Of a DNA stretch of 64,000 bases, positions 36,173 to 45,362 are shown piece after piece (positions within the stretch are counted from its first letter, which is position 1; every line of letters begins with the position of its first letter). Source of the stretch: Burkholderia cepacia (lineage in GTDB: Bacteria; Pseudomonadota; Gammaproteobacteria; Burkholderiales; Burkholderiaceae); contig NZ_CP073639.1 in NCBI RefSeq assembly GCF_029962485.1, positions 828,867 to 892,866 on the forward strand, read 5' to 3'. Made by a program: the position numbers and the translations under genes. The notes beneath the pieces were generated by a model, which worked only from the letters and a program-made list of their open reading frames with translations, ran no database searches and was not told the DNA's origin.

Positions 36173-37588
36173 TCACGATCCGCGAACCGGATCGATCGGC
36201 GTGAAAAGGCCCGCGCGCGCCTCGATCGCTTCGCCCGCGGCGAGACACAGCGCTTCCTGGAAGCGTCCGGCGACGAGTTGCACGCCGGTCGGCACGCCGT
36301 CGCGGATGCCGGTCGGCACCGACAAACCCGGCAGCCCGAGCAGCGCGGTTGCAAGCAGCGGCCCCTGCCGGTCGACGATCTCGCGCATCGCCGCGTCGCC
36401 CTGCAAATCCGCGTCGATCGCGAACGGCCGCGCGCACGACACGGGCATCAGCACCAGCGGATAGCGTGCGAAGAACTGCTGCCAGTCGCGCAGCAGCGCC
36501 GTGCGCCGCGCGAGGCCGTTCATGTAGCCGGCAAGATCCAGCGGCGCCGCGAGCGTACGCTGGCTCGCGAACGCGGTGCGAATTGCGGCGTCGCCGTGCT
36601 GCATGATCACGTCGCCGAGCCCGCTGCGCGCCTCGTTGGTCACGAGGTCGAGCCACAGTTCGCACGCTTCGGCGAACCGCGGCGGTGTCGCTTCCTCGAC
36701 AATGCAGCCGGCGTCTTCGAGCCAGCGCGCGGCCTGCCGGAGCGCGTCGGCGACCACCGGATCGGTCGGCACGCCGGGCAGCTCGGCACACACCGCCACG
36801 CGCGCGGGGAATGCGGCCTCGCGCGCAGCCGGCGCAACCGGCATCCACCACGCGTCGCGTGCGTCGCCGGCCGACATCGCGTCGAGCGCGAGACGCAAGT
36901 CGCCCACCGTCCGCGCGAGCGGGCCCTGCACCGACGCGAGCTGCACCGCGAGCGTGCGGTCCTTCGATTGCGTGGGGTTGTACGCCGACACGCGCCCGGT
37001 GCTCGGCCGCAGCCCCGCGACCCCGCAGGCATAGGCCGGGTAGCGGATCGAGCCGCCGAGGTCGTTGCCGTGCGCGATCGCGCCGATGCCGGCGGCCACC
37101 GCCGCCGCCGCGCCGCCGCTGGAACCGCCCGGCGTCAGCGATGCATCCCACGGATTCAACGTGCGGCCGTGCAGTTCGTTGTCGGTGAACCAGCGGTACG
37201 AAAACGCCGGCGCGTTGCTGCGCCCGATCACGATCGCGCCGGCCTTGCGCAGGTTCGCGGTCACCGGGCTGTCTTCCTGCGCGATCAGGTCGGCGAACGC
37301 GCGCACACCGTTGGTCGTCGCGTGTCCGGCCGTGTCGACGTTGATCTTCACGGTCACCGGCACACCGTGTAGCGGGCCGACCGGCGCGCCGCGGGCAATC
37401 GCGGCATCGGCGTCCGACGCCGCCTGCAGCGCGCTGTCGGCCATCACGTCGACGATCGCGTTGATGACGGGGTTCACCTGCTCGAGCCGCTGCAGGCAGC
37501 TGCGCGTGAGTTCCGTTGCCGACACGTCTCGCCGTGCGACATGCGCGGCCATCTCCGCCGCGCTGAGACGCCACAATTCCTGGGTCAT
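36173..37588 (-). CDS. Amidase (amidase signature family)
   Basis: The 471-residue enzyme has the complete Ser-cisSer-Lys triad of the amidase signature family: Lys81 (PVTVKIN), Ser156 in TPGGSSGGA and nucleophile Ser180 in GNDLGGSIRYPA. Such enzymes hydrolyse carboxamides. GAGGAG precedes the ATG. It sits between the cupin and PuuC-like genes in an amine-catabolic operon that lacks puuD, so it may release the acyl group from an N-acyl amino acid made by the pathway (inference). An unrelated amide specificity is equally possible. Confidence 0.88.
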   Translation of the reverse strand: MTQELWRLSAAEMAAHVARRDVSATELTRSCLQRLEQVNPVINAIVDVMADSALQAASDADAAIARGAPVGPLHGVPVTVKINVDTAGHATTNGVRAFADLIAQEDSPVTANLRKAGAIVIGRSNAPAFSYRWFTDNELHGRTLNPWDASLTPGGSSGGAAAAVAAGIGAIAHGNDLGGSIRYPAYACGVAGLRPSTGRVSAYNPTQSKDRTLAVQLASVQGPLARTVGDLRLALDAMSAGDARDAWWMPVAPAAREAAFPARVAVCAELPGVPTDPVVADALRQAARWLEDAGCIVEEATPPRFAEACELWLDLVTNEARSGLGDVIMQHGDAAIRTAFASQRTLAAPLDLAGYMNGLARRTALLRDWQQFFARYPLVLMPVSCARPFAIDADLQGDAAMREIVDRQGPLLATALLGLPGLSVPTGIRDGVPTGVQLVAGRFQEALCLAAGEAIEARAGLFTPIDPVRGS

Positions 37589-37633
37589 GGGTTGCTCCTC
37601 GTTGATCTCGATGGTTGGATTGACTCGGCCGCG

Positions 37634-38014
37634 TCAGACGCCCGCTCGCGCAGCCTGCGGTGCATGCGACGCGTAGATCTTGCGGCACGTTTCGACGACT
37701 TCCCACGTGCCGCGAAAGCCCGGCGGAATCACGAAACGGTCGCCGGCGCGCAGCACGCGTTCGCGACCGTCCGCGTCGCGCACGATCGCGACGCCGCTCA
37801 GCATCTCGCAATACTCCGACTCGTCGTACTCGATCGTCCAGCGGCCGGGCGTGCATTCCCAGATCCCGCAACTGAACTGCCCGCACGGGCTGATGTAGTG
37901 ATGCGACAGCGTCTGCATCGGGTTGCCGTCGAGCAGCAGCCCGTTCGGCACGCGGCTCTGCGTGAGCTTTGCCGGCGCCCGCATCAGGTCGACGATATTC
38001 GTGATGTTGGTCAT
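37634..38014 (-). CDS. Small cupin protein (DUF861/cupin_3 type)
   Basis: The 126-residue single-cupin protein has the cupin_3 pattern: GIWECTPGRWTIEYDESEYCEMLSG (in pieces), then DRFVIPPGFRGTWEVVE and a closing KIYA. Members accompany amine and purine catabolism genes and may be small-molecule binders or isomerases. TGGAGG precedes the ATG at 38014. It lies between the PuuB-like oxidase and amidase genes. A homologous cupin is often found beside puuB-like oxidases in proteobacteria (recalled); its biochemical role is uncertain. Confidence 0.82.
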   Translation of the reverse strand: MTNITNIVDLMRAPAKLTQSRVPNGLLLDGNPMQTLSHHYISPCGQFSCGIWECTPGRWTIEYDESEYCEMLSGVAIVRDADGRERVLRAGDRFVIPPGFRGTWEVVETCRKIYASHAPQAARAGV

Positions 38015-38085
38015 GGTTGCCTCCAGGGCATCAGGGGTTCGAAACGATTCGGCGCCGCGCGGCCGGGCGAGCCGGCCCGCGCGGG

Positions 38086-39378
38086 TCACAGCAGGTCCGT
38101 CATCCGGTGCCACGCCATCGCGAGCGCCAGCATCGGTGCGCGCAGCGCGCGTCCGCCCGGGAAGTCGCGATGACGAATCCGGCCGAACAGGTCGAAGCGC
38201 GCGGCCTGCGCATCGATCGCTTCCGCGATCAGCCGCCCCGCCAGGCCCGTCACGTTGACGCCGTGCCCGGAAAAGCCCTGCGCGAAATACACGGTCGGCT
38301 CGAGCCGGCCGAAATGCGGCGCGCGGTTCATCGTCGCGTCGATCAGGCCGCCCCATGCGTAGTCGATCCGCACGTCGGCAAGTTGCGGGAACGTCTTCAG
38401 CATGTCGCGCCGCATCGCGGCCGCCAGGTCGCGCGGCGTGTTCGTCGAGCTGCTGGCCTTGCCACCCCACAGCAGCCGGCGGTCGCGCGTCAGCCGGAAA
38501 TAGTCGAGCGCCGAATTGCAGTCGCTGATCGCCGCGTCGGCCGGCATCGTCTGCGCCGCGCGTGCGTCGCCGAGCGGCTCCGTGGCAACCAGGTAAGTCG
38601 CGACGGGGATGATCTTGCGCGCGACCGACGGCGCCAGCTGCCCGAGATACGCATTGCATGCCAGCACGACATAGCGGGCATCCACGTGCCCGCGCGCACA
38701 CCGGACGCGGTGGTACGGCGCGGCGCGATCGAGCGCGAGCGCGGGTGTGTCCTCGTGGATCGTCACGCCGGCTTCACGTGCCGCGCGCGCGAGGCCGAGC
38801 GTGTAGTTCAGCGGATGCAGGTGGCCGCTGCCTTCGTGACGCAGGCCGCCGACATAACGGTCGGATGCGACGAAGTGCTGCATGTCGGCCCGCTCGACGA
38901 TCTCGTAGCCGCGATAGCCGAAGCGGCTCGCCGCCGCATCGCGCCATGCGCGCAGCGCGTCGAGATGGCGCGGCTTGTTCGCGGCGGTCAGGTAGCCGAA
39001 GGTCAGGTCGCAATCGATACCGTGCCGTTCGACCCGCTGCCTGACGATGTCGACCGACTCCAGCCCCATTGCCCAGATACGCCGCACGTCGTCCTCCGGC
39101 AGATGGGCTGAGAACGTATCGATGTCGCACGAGTACCCGGCGATCAGCTGGCCACCGTTGCGCCCGCTTGCGCCCCAGCCGATCTTCGACGCTTCGACGA
39201 GCACGACCGAATGGCCGCGCTCGGCAAGATCGAGCGCCGCGGACAGGCCCGTCAGCCCGCCGCCGATCACGCATACATCGGCACTCACGGCCCCGTCGAG
39301 CGCCGGGTGACGCACCCGGTTATTGACGGTCGCTGCATAGTACGACTGAACATGTTGCTGGTTCTTGAACTTGAGCAT
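38086..39378 (-). CDS. puuB: FAD-dependent amine oxidoreductase, PuuB type
   Basis: The 430-residue flavoprotein of the DAO family begins near the dinucleotide motif VIGGGLTGLSAALDLAERG (in pieces, residues 37-55), followed by GWGASGRNGGQLIAGYS, and ends with a GFSGHGVNVTGLAG FAD contact. It matches gamma-glutamylputrescine oxidase PuuB, which oxidises the free amino group of gamma-glutamylputrescine to an aldehyde. The start at 39378 is 26 bp after the porin gene. The symbol is by similarity; the ligase that makes PuuB's normal substrate is not in this window. Confidence 0.86.
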   Translation of the reverse strand: MLKFKNQQHVQSYYAATVNNRVRHPALDGAVSADVCVIGGGLTGLSAALDLAERGHSVVLVEASKIGWGASGRNGGQLIAGYSCDIDTFSAHLPEDDVRRIWAMGLESVDIVRQRVERHGIDCDLTFGYLTAANKPRHLDALRAWRDAAASRFGYRGYEIVERADMQHFVASDRYVGGLRHEGSGHLHPLNYTLGLARAAREAGVTIHEDTPALALDRAAPYHRVRCARGHVDARYVVLACNAYLGQLAPSVARKIIPVATYLVATEPLGDARAAQTMPADAAISDCNSALDYFRLTRDRRLLWGGKASSSTNTPRDLAAAMRRDMLKTFPQLADVRIDYAWGGLIDATMNRAPHFGRLEPTVYFAQGFSGHGVNVTGLAGRLIAEAIDAQAARFDLFGRIRHRDFPGGRALRAPMLALAMAWHRMTDLL

Positions 39379-39404
39379 AGGTAAGACTCGCGAACGGTGT
39401 CGCG

Positions 39405-40970
39405 TCAGAACGCGTAGATGAGTTGGGTCGCGAGCAGGTCGTTCGACTTCGCATACGACCCGTCGTGACGCAGGAAAACCTTGTTGCTCGCCCAGTCGTG
39501 CCGGTATTCGACCTTCACCGTCACCTGCTGGGTCGGGTAGAACAGCAGGTCGAACGCCGCCGCCTGCCGTGTCGCACCCTTGCACTCGAAGCCGACGCCG
39601 CCGTTCGCCTTCGACAGCGCGAGGCAATCCGCGTCGATGCCGAAGCCGTTGTATGGATCCATCCCGTTGCCGTTCAGGCCGATCGACGAGCCGCCTCCGC
39701 CGTTCTTCCGGTTCACGAGCAGATCGTAGCGCAACGTCGCGCCCATGCGTCCGACCACCGGCGCATTGAACTTGCGGTGCGCGAGCAGCGACAGCCCGAA
39801 CCACTGCGCAAGCCCGCCGTTGAACGCGCCATGCTGCTGCTGGCCGTAGTCGAGTTCCGCGTTGTACTGCGCATCGGCCACCGTGTAAGTCGCATCGGCT
39901 TCGCCGAAGAAGAACGCGCCGTACGCACTCGGCGCATTGCCGCCGACACCATAACGCACGTTGCCGGTCGCCGGATCGACCGCGCTCACCAGCGTCTGGC
40001 GGCCGATGTTGATCGAGCCGCCGAGGTCGAGCGCGCTGCCGTGCATGTAGTCGACGCGCGCGGTGAAGGTCGGTACCTTGTTGCTGGTCGTGATCGGGTC
40101 GCCGAGCGCGTTGACGCCCGTCTGCGTGACCGCGCCCGCGCTGCGGAACTGCTCGTTGCCAACGAAGAACTTCCACGCCCAGTGGCCGTCCGCGCTCTGG
40201 TAGTTGACGCCCGCGCCGATCGACGAGCCCGGGTCGGAGAAGTCGTACAGCAGGTTGTGCGTGAGCGTGAGCATCTGGTTCGACTGCTGGTACTCGTAGC
40301 CGCCGAAGCCAAGCACGAGCCCGCCGACGAGCGACGTCGTGCCCGACAGCGGCACCGTGATGACCGCCGTGTTCACGATGTCGAGCCCGCTCGCGCCGCT
40401 GCCCGTCATCATCGACAGGCCTGCGCCGCGGTTCGGCATCAGCGTGATTTCCGCGGATGGCGCGGTCGGGCCGACGCCGAAGGTTTTCTTGATGTCCAGG
40501 AACACGTCGCCGAACGTGCTGTTGTAGTAGGTGTACGCGTTCTCATGATTCGCGAACTGGAACGACGACGTGCCGCCGCCGCGGTTGTACACATAGGTCG
40601 GGTCGAGATAGCCGGTCACCGACAGCCCCGCGATCGGGCCCGTGCGTGCGGCATCGGTCAGCGAATCGACCTTCAGTTGCTGATTCGCGACCTGCTGGCG
40701 GATTTCCGTCACGTCGTCGTTGGTCAGCACGGCCTGCGCCTGACCGTAGCCGGGCGCGGACGCGTCGGCCGCAGCCGCGGCGGACGCCGCATTCGACGCA
40801 GCCGGCGCGGCCGCCGGTTTCGCGGCGAGCTGCGACTGCAGCGCGCTCATCTGCCGCTGCAGCACCGCGAGCTGCTGTTGCAGCGCCCTGATCTGGTCGG
40901 CGCTCGAATTCGCGGCGGCGAGCCCCGGCAGCGCGCCGGCGATCAGCGCGCAAAGCAGTTTCTTTTTCAC
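39405..40970 (-). CDS. DUF3138 family outer membrane porin
   Basis: The 521-residue product has a signal peptide (MKKKLLCALIAGALPGLAAA), a coiled-coil stretch rich in QQQL/LQRQM repeats (about residues 25-52), an Ala/Pro linker and then a long beta-barrel ending in Phe (LIYAF). This is the DUF3138 layout common in Burkholderia, related to trimeric porins with an N-terminal coiled coil. It sits inside the operon, 21 bp after potI and 26 bp before the puuB-type gene, so it probably carries the operon's substrate across the outer membrane. Confidence 0.88.
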   Translation of the reverse strand: MKKKLLCALIAGALPGLAAANSSADQIRALQQQLAVLQRQMSALQSQLAAKPAAAPAASNAASAAAAADASAPGYGQAQAVLTNDDVTEIRQQVANQQLKVDSLTDAARTGPIAGLSVTGYLDPTYVYNRGGGTSSFQFANHENAYTYYNSTFGDVFLDIKKTFGVGPTAPSAEITLMPNRGAGLSMMTGSGASGLDIVNTAVITVPLSGTTSLVGGLVLGFGGYEYQQSNQMLTLTHNLLYDFSDPGSSIGAGVNYQSADGHWAWKFFVGNEQFRSAGAVTQTGVNALGDPITTSNKVPTFTARVDYMHGSALDLGGSINIGRQTLVSAVDPATGNVRYGVGGNAPSAYGAFFFGEADATYTVADAQYNAELDYGQQQHGAFNGGLAQWFGLSLLAHRKFNAPVVGRMGATLRYDLLVNRKNGGGGSSIGLNGNGMDPYNGFGIDADCLALSKANGGVGFECKGATRQAAAFDLLFYPTQQVTVKVEYRHDWASNKVFLRHDGSYAKSNDLLATQLIYAF

Positions 40971-40991
40971 GGAAAGTCTCCTGGTCGTTAT

Positions 40992-41930
40992 TCACTTCAC
41001 GGGATGCGGTGCGGGGGCATGCCGGGGCTGCGCGGCCGACGGGCGTGCAGGCGGCAAGGGCAAGGCGGAAGACGGAGCCGGCGAATCGGGCGTCGACGCC
41101 GCATGCCACGCTCGCGCATCGCGCGCCTGCCGCCGCTCACGGGCCAGCATCGCGCGGTTCACGACGACGACGCCGATCGTCACGACCGTGATGAACACCG
41201 TCGCGAGCGCATTCATCTCGGGATTCAGCCCCATCCGCACGCGCGAGAACACGACGAGCGGCAGCGTCGTCGAGCCTGGGCCCGACAGGAACGCGGACAG
41301 GATCACGTCGTCGATCGACACCGTGAACGCGAGCAGCCAGCCGGACACCAGCGCCTGCGCGATCAGCGGCAACGTGATCACGAAGAACACCTTCACCGGC
41401 CGTGCGCCGAGGTCGAGCGCGGCTTCCTCGATCGAGCGGTCGAGCTCCTTCACGCGCGACTGCACGATCACCGCGACGAATGACAGGCACAGCATCACGT
41501 GGCCGATCCAGATCGTCAGCCAGCCGCGCCCGGCCGGCCAGCCGAAGGTCTGCTGCATCGCGACGAACAGCAGCAGCAGCGAGATGCCCTGGATCACTTC
41601 GGGAATCACCAGCGGCGCGTTGATCATCGCGGCATACAGCGTGAAGCCGCGAAAGCGCCCCATGCGGGCCAGCACGAAACCGGCCCACGTGCCGATCGCG
41701 ACCGACGCGGTGGCCGTCAGCAGCGCGATCTTCAGCGACAGCCATGCGGCCGTCAGCAGCTCGTCGTCGTGCAGCAGCGCGCCGTACCACTTCAGCGAGA
41801 AACCGGTCCACACCGTCACGAGCTTCGACGCGTTGAACGAATAGACGATCAGACTGACGATCGGCACGTACAGGAACAGGAAGCCCGCGCCCAGCACGCA
41901 CACGGACAGGATGCGATTCGCCCGGGTCAT
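40992..41930 (-). CDS. potI: Polyamine ABC transporter permease PotI
   Basis: The 312-residue protein has six membrane segments and the ABC permease EAA loop (EEAALDLGARPVKVFFVITLP, in pieces). It fits PotI/PotC, the second permease of putrescine importers. Its ATG overlaps the potH stop. The C-terminus carries an extra Ala/Pro/Ser-rich tail of about 35 residues not usual for PotI. Confidence 0.92.
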   Translation of the reverse strand: MTRANRILSVCVLGAGFLFLYVPIVSLIVYSFNASKLVTVWTGFSLKWYGALLHDDELLTAAWLSLKIALLTATASVAIGTWAGFVLARMGRFRGFTLYAAMINAPLVIPEVIQGISLLLLFVAMQQTFGWPAGRGWLTIWIGHVMLCLSFVAVIVQSRVKELDRSIEEAALDLGARPVKVFFVITLPLIAQALVSGWLLAFTVSIDDVILSAFLSGPGSTTLPLVVFSRVRMGLNPEMNALATVFITVVTIGVVVVNRAMLARERRQARDARAWHAASTPDSPAPSSALPLPPARPSAAQPRHAPAPHPVK

Positions 41931-42841
41931 TGTCGTGCCTCCGCTTCGGTCTGGCTGCAATGGAGCAGCGCCATCGGCACGAGCAGCAACAGGACCATCG
42001 TCACCGTCACCGCGGACGCCATCGGCCAGTCCATGTTGTTGAAGAATTCATCCCACATCACGCGGCCGAGCATCAGCGTGTTCGCGCCGCCGAGCAGTTC
42101 GGGGATCACGTACTCGCCGACGGCCGGGATGAACACCAGCAGGCTGCCCGCGACGATGCCGTTCTTCGACAGCGGCAGCGTGATGCGCCAGAACGCGGAC
42201 CATGGCGTCGCACCGAGGTCGTTCGCGGCCTCGAGCAGCGTGAGGTCCATCTTCACGAGGTGTGCATACAGCGGCATCACCATGAACGGCAGGTACGAAT
42301 AGACCATCCCGATGTAGACGCCCGCGTCGGTGTGATACAGGCGCAGCGGCGTCGCGATCATGCCGAGCGCCGCCAGCGCGCGATTCAGCAGCCCGTCGTC
42401 CTTCATGATCCCGACCCATGCATAGACGCGGATCAGGAACGACGTCCAGAACGGCAGCATCACGGCCATCATCAGCAGGTTGCGGCGCGCCGGCGCCGCG
42501 CGTGCGATGCAGTACGCGATCGGGTAGCCGGCCAGCAGGCACATCAGCGTCGACGCGGCGGCCATCTTCAACGAACTGACGTACGTGTTCAGGTACAGGT
42601 CGTCCTGCAGCAGCAGCGCGTAGTGCTTCAGCGACAGCACCAACCGCACCGTGCCGGCCTCCAGCCGCGCGAGCGCCGTGTACGGCGGGATGCCGAGCAT
42701 CTGGTCGGCGAAGCTGATCTTCAGCACCAGCACGAACGGCAGCGCGAAGAAGATCACGAGCCACAGGTACGGCACGCCGATCGCGACGCCGCGGCCCGAC
42801 GGCAGGAAGCGCGACAAGGTGGAAACGGAAGGTTTCGTCAT
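41927..42841 (-). CDS. potH: Polyamine ABC transporter permease PotH
   Basis: The 304-residue protein has six membrane helices and the EAA loop (LEAANDLGATPWSAFWRITLP, in pieces). It resembles PotH/PotB, with the early FALPFVLVLKISFAD segment. GAGG precedes the ATG; the gene is 7 bp after potG and overlaps potI. Confidence 0.93.
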   Translation of the reverse strand: MTKPSVSTLSRFLPSGRGVAIGVPYLWLVIFFALPFVLVLKISFADQMLGIPPYTALARLEAGTVRLVLSLKHYALLLQDDLYLNTYVSSLKMAAASTLMCLLAGYPIAYCIARAAPARRNLLMMAVMLPFWTSFLIRVYAWVGIMKDDGLLNRALAALGMIATPLRLYHTDAGVYIGMVYSYLPFMVMPLYAHLVKMDLTLLEAANDLGATPWSAFWRITLPLSKNGIVAGSLLVFIPAVGEYVIPELLGGANTLMLGRVMWDEFFNNMDWPMASAVTVTMVLLLLVPMALLHCSQTEAEARQ

Positions 42842-42848
42842 GTCGCCC

Positions 42849-43988
42849 TCATTGCGTCAGCACGACGCCGCTGGCCGGCGACCACGACACGAACACGTCG
42901 TCGTTCCACGCCGGCGCGTTGTCGCTCATCAGGTGCGAGCTCGACAGGTTCGACACCACCGTCTTGCCGCTCGGCAAGCGCACGTGGTACAGCGAGTAGC
43001 TGCCCATGTACGCGATGTCGGTCACGACGCCGCGCGCCCAGTTGTGCTTCGAGCCCGGCTTCTCGCGCGACACGTGGATGCGCTCCGGGCGCACCGAGAT
43101 GCCGACCGGCATCCCGAGCGGCCCGGTGATGCCATGGCTCACGTACATGCGCGCTTCGAGGTCGTCGCTCTCGACGAAGATGTGATCGGGTTCATCCTCG
43201 ACGACGCGGCCTTCGAACAGGTTGGTCGAGCCGATGAATTCGGCCGAGAAGCGGCTGTTCGGGAATTCGTAGACTTCACCCGGCGCGCCGATCTGCACGA
43301 TCTTGCCTTCGCTCATCACCGCGAGGCGGCTGGCCATCGTCATCGCCTCTTCCTGGTCGTGCGTGACCATCACGCAGGTCACGTCGACCTTCTCGATGAT
43401 GTTCACGAGTTCGAGCTGGGTTTTCTGACGGATCTTCTTGTCGAGCGCGGACATCGGCTCGTCGAGCAGCAGGAGTTTCGGGCGCTTGACGAGCGAGCGG
43501 GCCAGCGCGACGCGCTGCTGCTGGCCGCCGGAGAGCTGATGCGGCTTGCGCTGCGCGTACTTGCTCATCTGCACGAGCGCGAGCGCATCGGCCACGCGCT
43601 CCTTGATCTCGTTCTTCGGCGTGCCTTCCTGCTTCAGGCCGAATGCGACGTTCGATTCGACCGTCATGTGCGGAAACAGCGCGTACGACTGGAACATCAT
43701 GTTGACCGGGCGGCGGTACGGCGGCAGCGACGCGAGGTCCTCGCCGTCGACGAAGATCTTGCCGGAGGTCGCCGTTTCCAGCCCGGCGAGCATGCGCAGC
43801 AGCGTGGACTTGCCGCAGCCCGAGCTGCCGAGCAGCGCGAACAGCTCGTTCTTCGCGATCGTCAGGTTCACGTTGTCGACGGCCGTGCTGTCGCCGAATT
43901 TCTTCACGACGTTTTCGACACGGACGAACGCGGCCGTATCGGAGCGTGCGCCGGCCACGGCCGGCGCAGCGGGGAGCATTCGGATCAT
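42849..43988 (-). CDS. potG: Polyamine ABC transporter ATP-binding protein PotG
   Basis: The 379-residue ATPase has Walker A GSSGCGKST, Q-loop MMFQSYALFPHM, signature LSGGQQQRVALARS, Walker B LLLLDEPMSALD and switch His VTHDQEEA, followed by a TOBE domain. It powers uptake through PotH/PotI. GGGAGACGACG precedes the ATG at 43988. Confidence 0.94.
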   Translation of the reverse strand: MIRMLPAAPAVAGARSDTAAFVRVENVVKKFGDSTAVDNVNLTIAKNELFALLGSSGCGKSTLLRMLAGLETATSGKIFVDGEDLASLPPYRRPVNMMFQSYALFPHMTVESNVAFGLKQEGTPKNEIKERVADALALVQMSKYAQRKPHQLSGGQQQRVALARSLVKRPKLLLLDEPMSALDKKIRQKTQLELVNIIEKVDVTCVMVTHDQEEAMTMASRLAVMSEGKIVQIGAPGEVYEFPNSRFSAEFIGSTNLFEGRVVEDEPDHIFVESDDLEARMYVSHGITGPLGMPVGISVRPERIHVSREKPGSKHNWARGVVTDIAYMGSYSLYHVRLPSGKTVVSNLSSSHLMSDNAPAWNDDVFVSWSPASGVVLTQ

Positions 43989-43999
43989 CGTCGTCTCCC

Positions 44000-45121
44000 T
44001 CAACCGCCCGACTTCAGCTGCAGCCACAAACGGTTCTGCATCCGTGCGATGTCGGCGCTTCGCGGCATCGCGAGCGACGTCTTCGCGATCGTCGCGTCGG
44101 ACAGATAGATGCTCGGGTCCTGCACGATCGCCGGCGTCACGAATGCGCGCGCGGCCTTGTTGGCGCTCGGATAGAAGATCTCGTTCGTGATCGTCGCGTT
44201 GGTCTTCGGATCCTCGATGTAGTTGATCCACTTCAGCGCGGCTTCAGGATGCGGTGCATCCTTCGGAATCGCCATCACGTCGAACCACAGCAGGCCACCT
44301 TCCTTCGGATTCACATAGCGGATCTCGTATGACCGCTTCGCGTCCAGCGTGCGCCGCCGCGCGATGCTCACGTCGCCCGACCAGCCGAGCACGATGCACA
44401 CGTCGTTGTTCGCGAGATCGTCCGCATAGCCGGCCGAGCTGAACTGCGTCACGTACGGGCGAATCTTCTTCAGCACGTCGTAGGCGGCCTGGTAGTCGGC
44501 CGGGTTCTTGCTCTCCGGATCCTTGCCCATGTACTGCAGCGCCGCCGCGAACGCGGCGTCCGGCGCATCGAGCAGCGAGATGCCGCAGCCCTTCAGCTTC
44601 GCCGCGTTCGCCGGATCGAACAGCAATGCCCAGCTGTCGGTCGGCGCGCTGTCGCCAAGCCGCTTGCGCACGGCTTCGACGTTGTAGCCGATCCCCGTCG
44701 TGCCCCACGCCCACGGCACGCCGTACTGGTTGCCGGGGTCGGCCTTCGCGATCATCTTCATCAGCACCGGGTCGAGGTTCGCGAGGTTCGGCAGCTTCGA
44801 CTTGTCGAGCTTCTGGTACACGCCGGCCTGGATCTGCTGCGCGAGATAGTTCGACGTCGGCACGACGATGTCGTAGCCCGAGCTGCCCGCGAGCAGCTTG
44901 GTCTGCAGCGTATCGTCGCTGTCGTAGCTGTCGTAGCGCACCTTGATACCCGACTGCTTCTCGAAGGTCGGCACCGTGTCCTTCGCGACGTACTCCGACC
45001 AGTTGTACACGTTCAGGTTGGCGTCGCCCGCGCGGGCGGACAGGCTGGCCGCGAGGGCCAGCACCGCCGACGTGACGAGCGCGGCACGCAGGGCCGGTTG
45101 ACGACGGATACGGATACGCAT
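44000..45121 (-). CDS. potF: Polyamine-binding periplasmic protein PotF
   Basis: The 373-residue protein has a signal peptide (cleavage near ARAGDA, residue 31) and the polyamine-binding fold starting NVYNWSEYV (Trp41, Ser42, Glu43, Tyr44). GWSGDVS and LLWFDVMAIP keep the Trp and Asp residues that, as I recall, hold putrescine in E. coli PotF, whose first-loop Asp is Glu here. AAGGAG precedes the ATG. It is the first gene of the nine-gene operon and divergent from the LuxR-type regulator. Confidence 0.92.
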   Translation of the reverse strand: MRIRIRRQPALRAALVTSAVLALAASLSARAGDANLNVYNWSEYVAKDTVPTFEKQSGIKVRYDSYDSDDTLQTKLLAGSSGYDIVVPTSNYLAQQIQAGVYQKLDKSKLPNLANLDPVLMKMIAKADPGNQYGVPWAWGTTGIGYNVEAVRKRLGDSAPTDSWALLFDPANAAKLKGCGISLLDAPDAAFAAALQYMGKDPESKNPADYQAAYDVLKKIRPYVTQFSSAGYADDLANNDVCIVLGWSGDVSIARRRTLDAKRSYEIRYVNPKEGGLLWFDVMAIPKDAPHPEAALKWINYIEDPKTNATITNEIFYPSANKAARAFVTPAIVQDPSIYLSDATIAKTSLAMPRSADIARMQNRLWLQLKSGG

Positions 45122-45241
45122 GGGGATTCTCCTTGTGATGGGGATCGGCCGTTGCGCCCGGTCCGGGTCCGGACTCGCGTCAACGCCGTCAAGCGGTATT
45201 CAGCACAAGGGGCAATGTAGAGATCGCGGCCCGCAGCGTCA

Positions 45242-45258
45242 GTCCCGAAAACCGGGAC
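45242..45258. promoter_or_regulatory. Dyad between potF and the LuxR-type regulator
   Basis: GTCCCG-AAAAC-CGGGAC is a perfect dyad near the middle of the 241-bp divergent region (45122-45362). It is the best operator candidate for the regulator encoded to its right. Confidence 0.45.
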
Positions 45259-45362
45259 AAACGGCGACGTCGTTCCGGGCTGTTTGGGTAGATTCCCGCG
45301 TAGGCAGTCGAAAATATTCGTGATACCTGTAGCGCCACCTGAAATCTTCGACACCCGACGCC

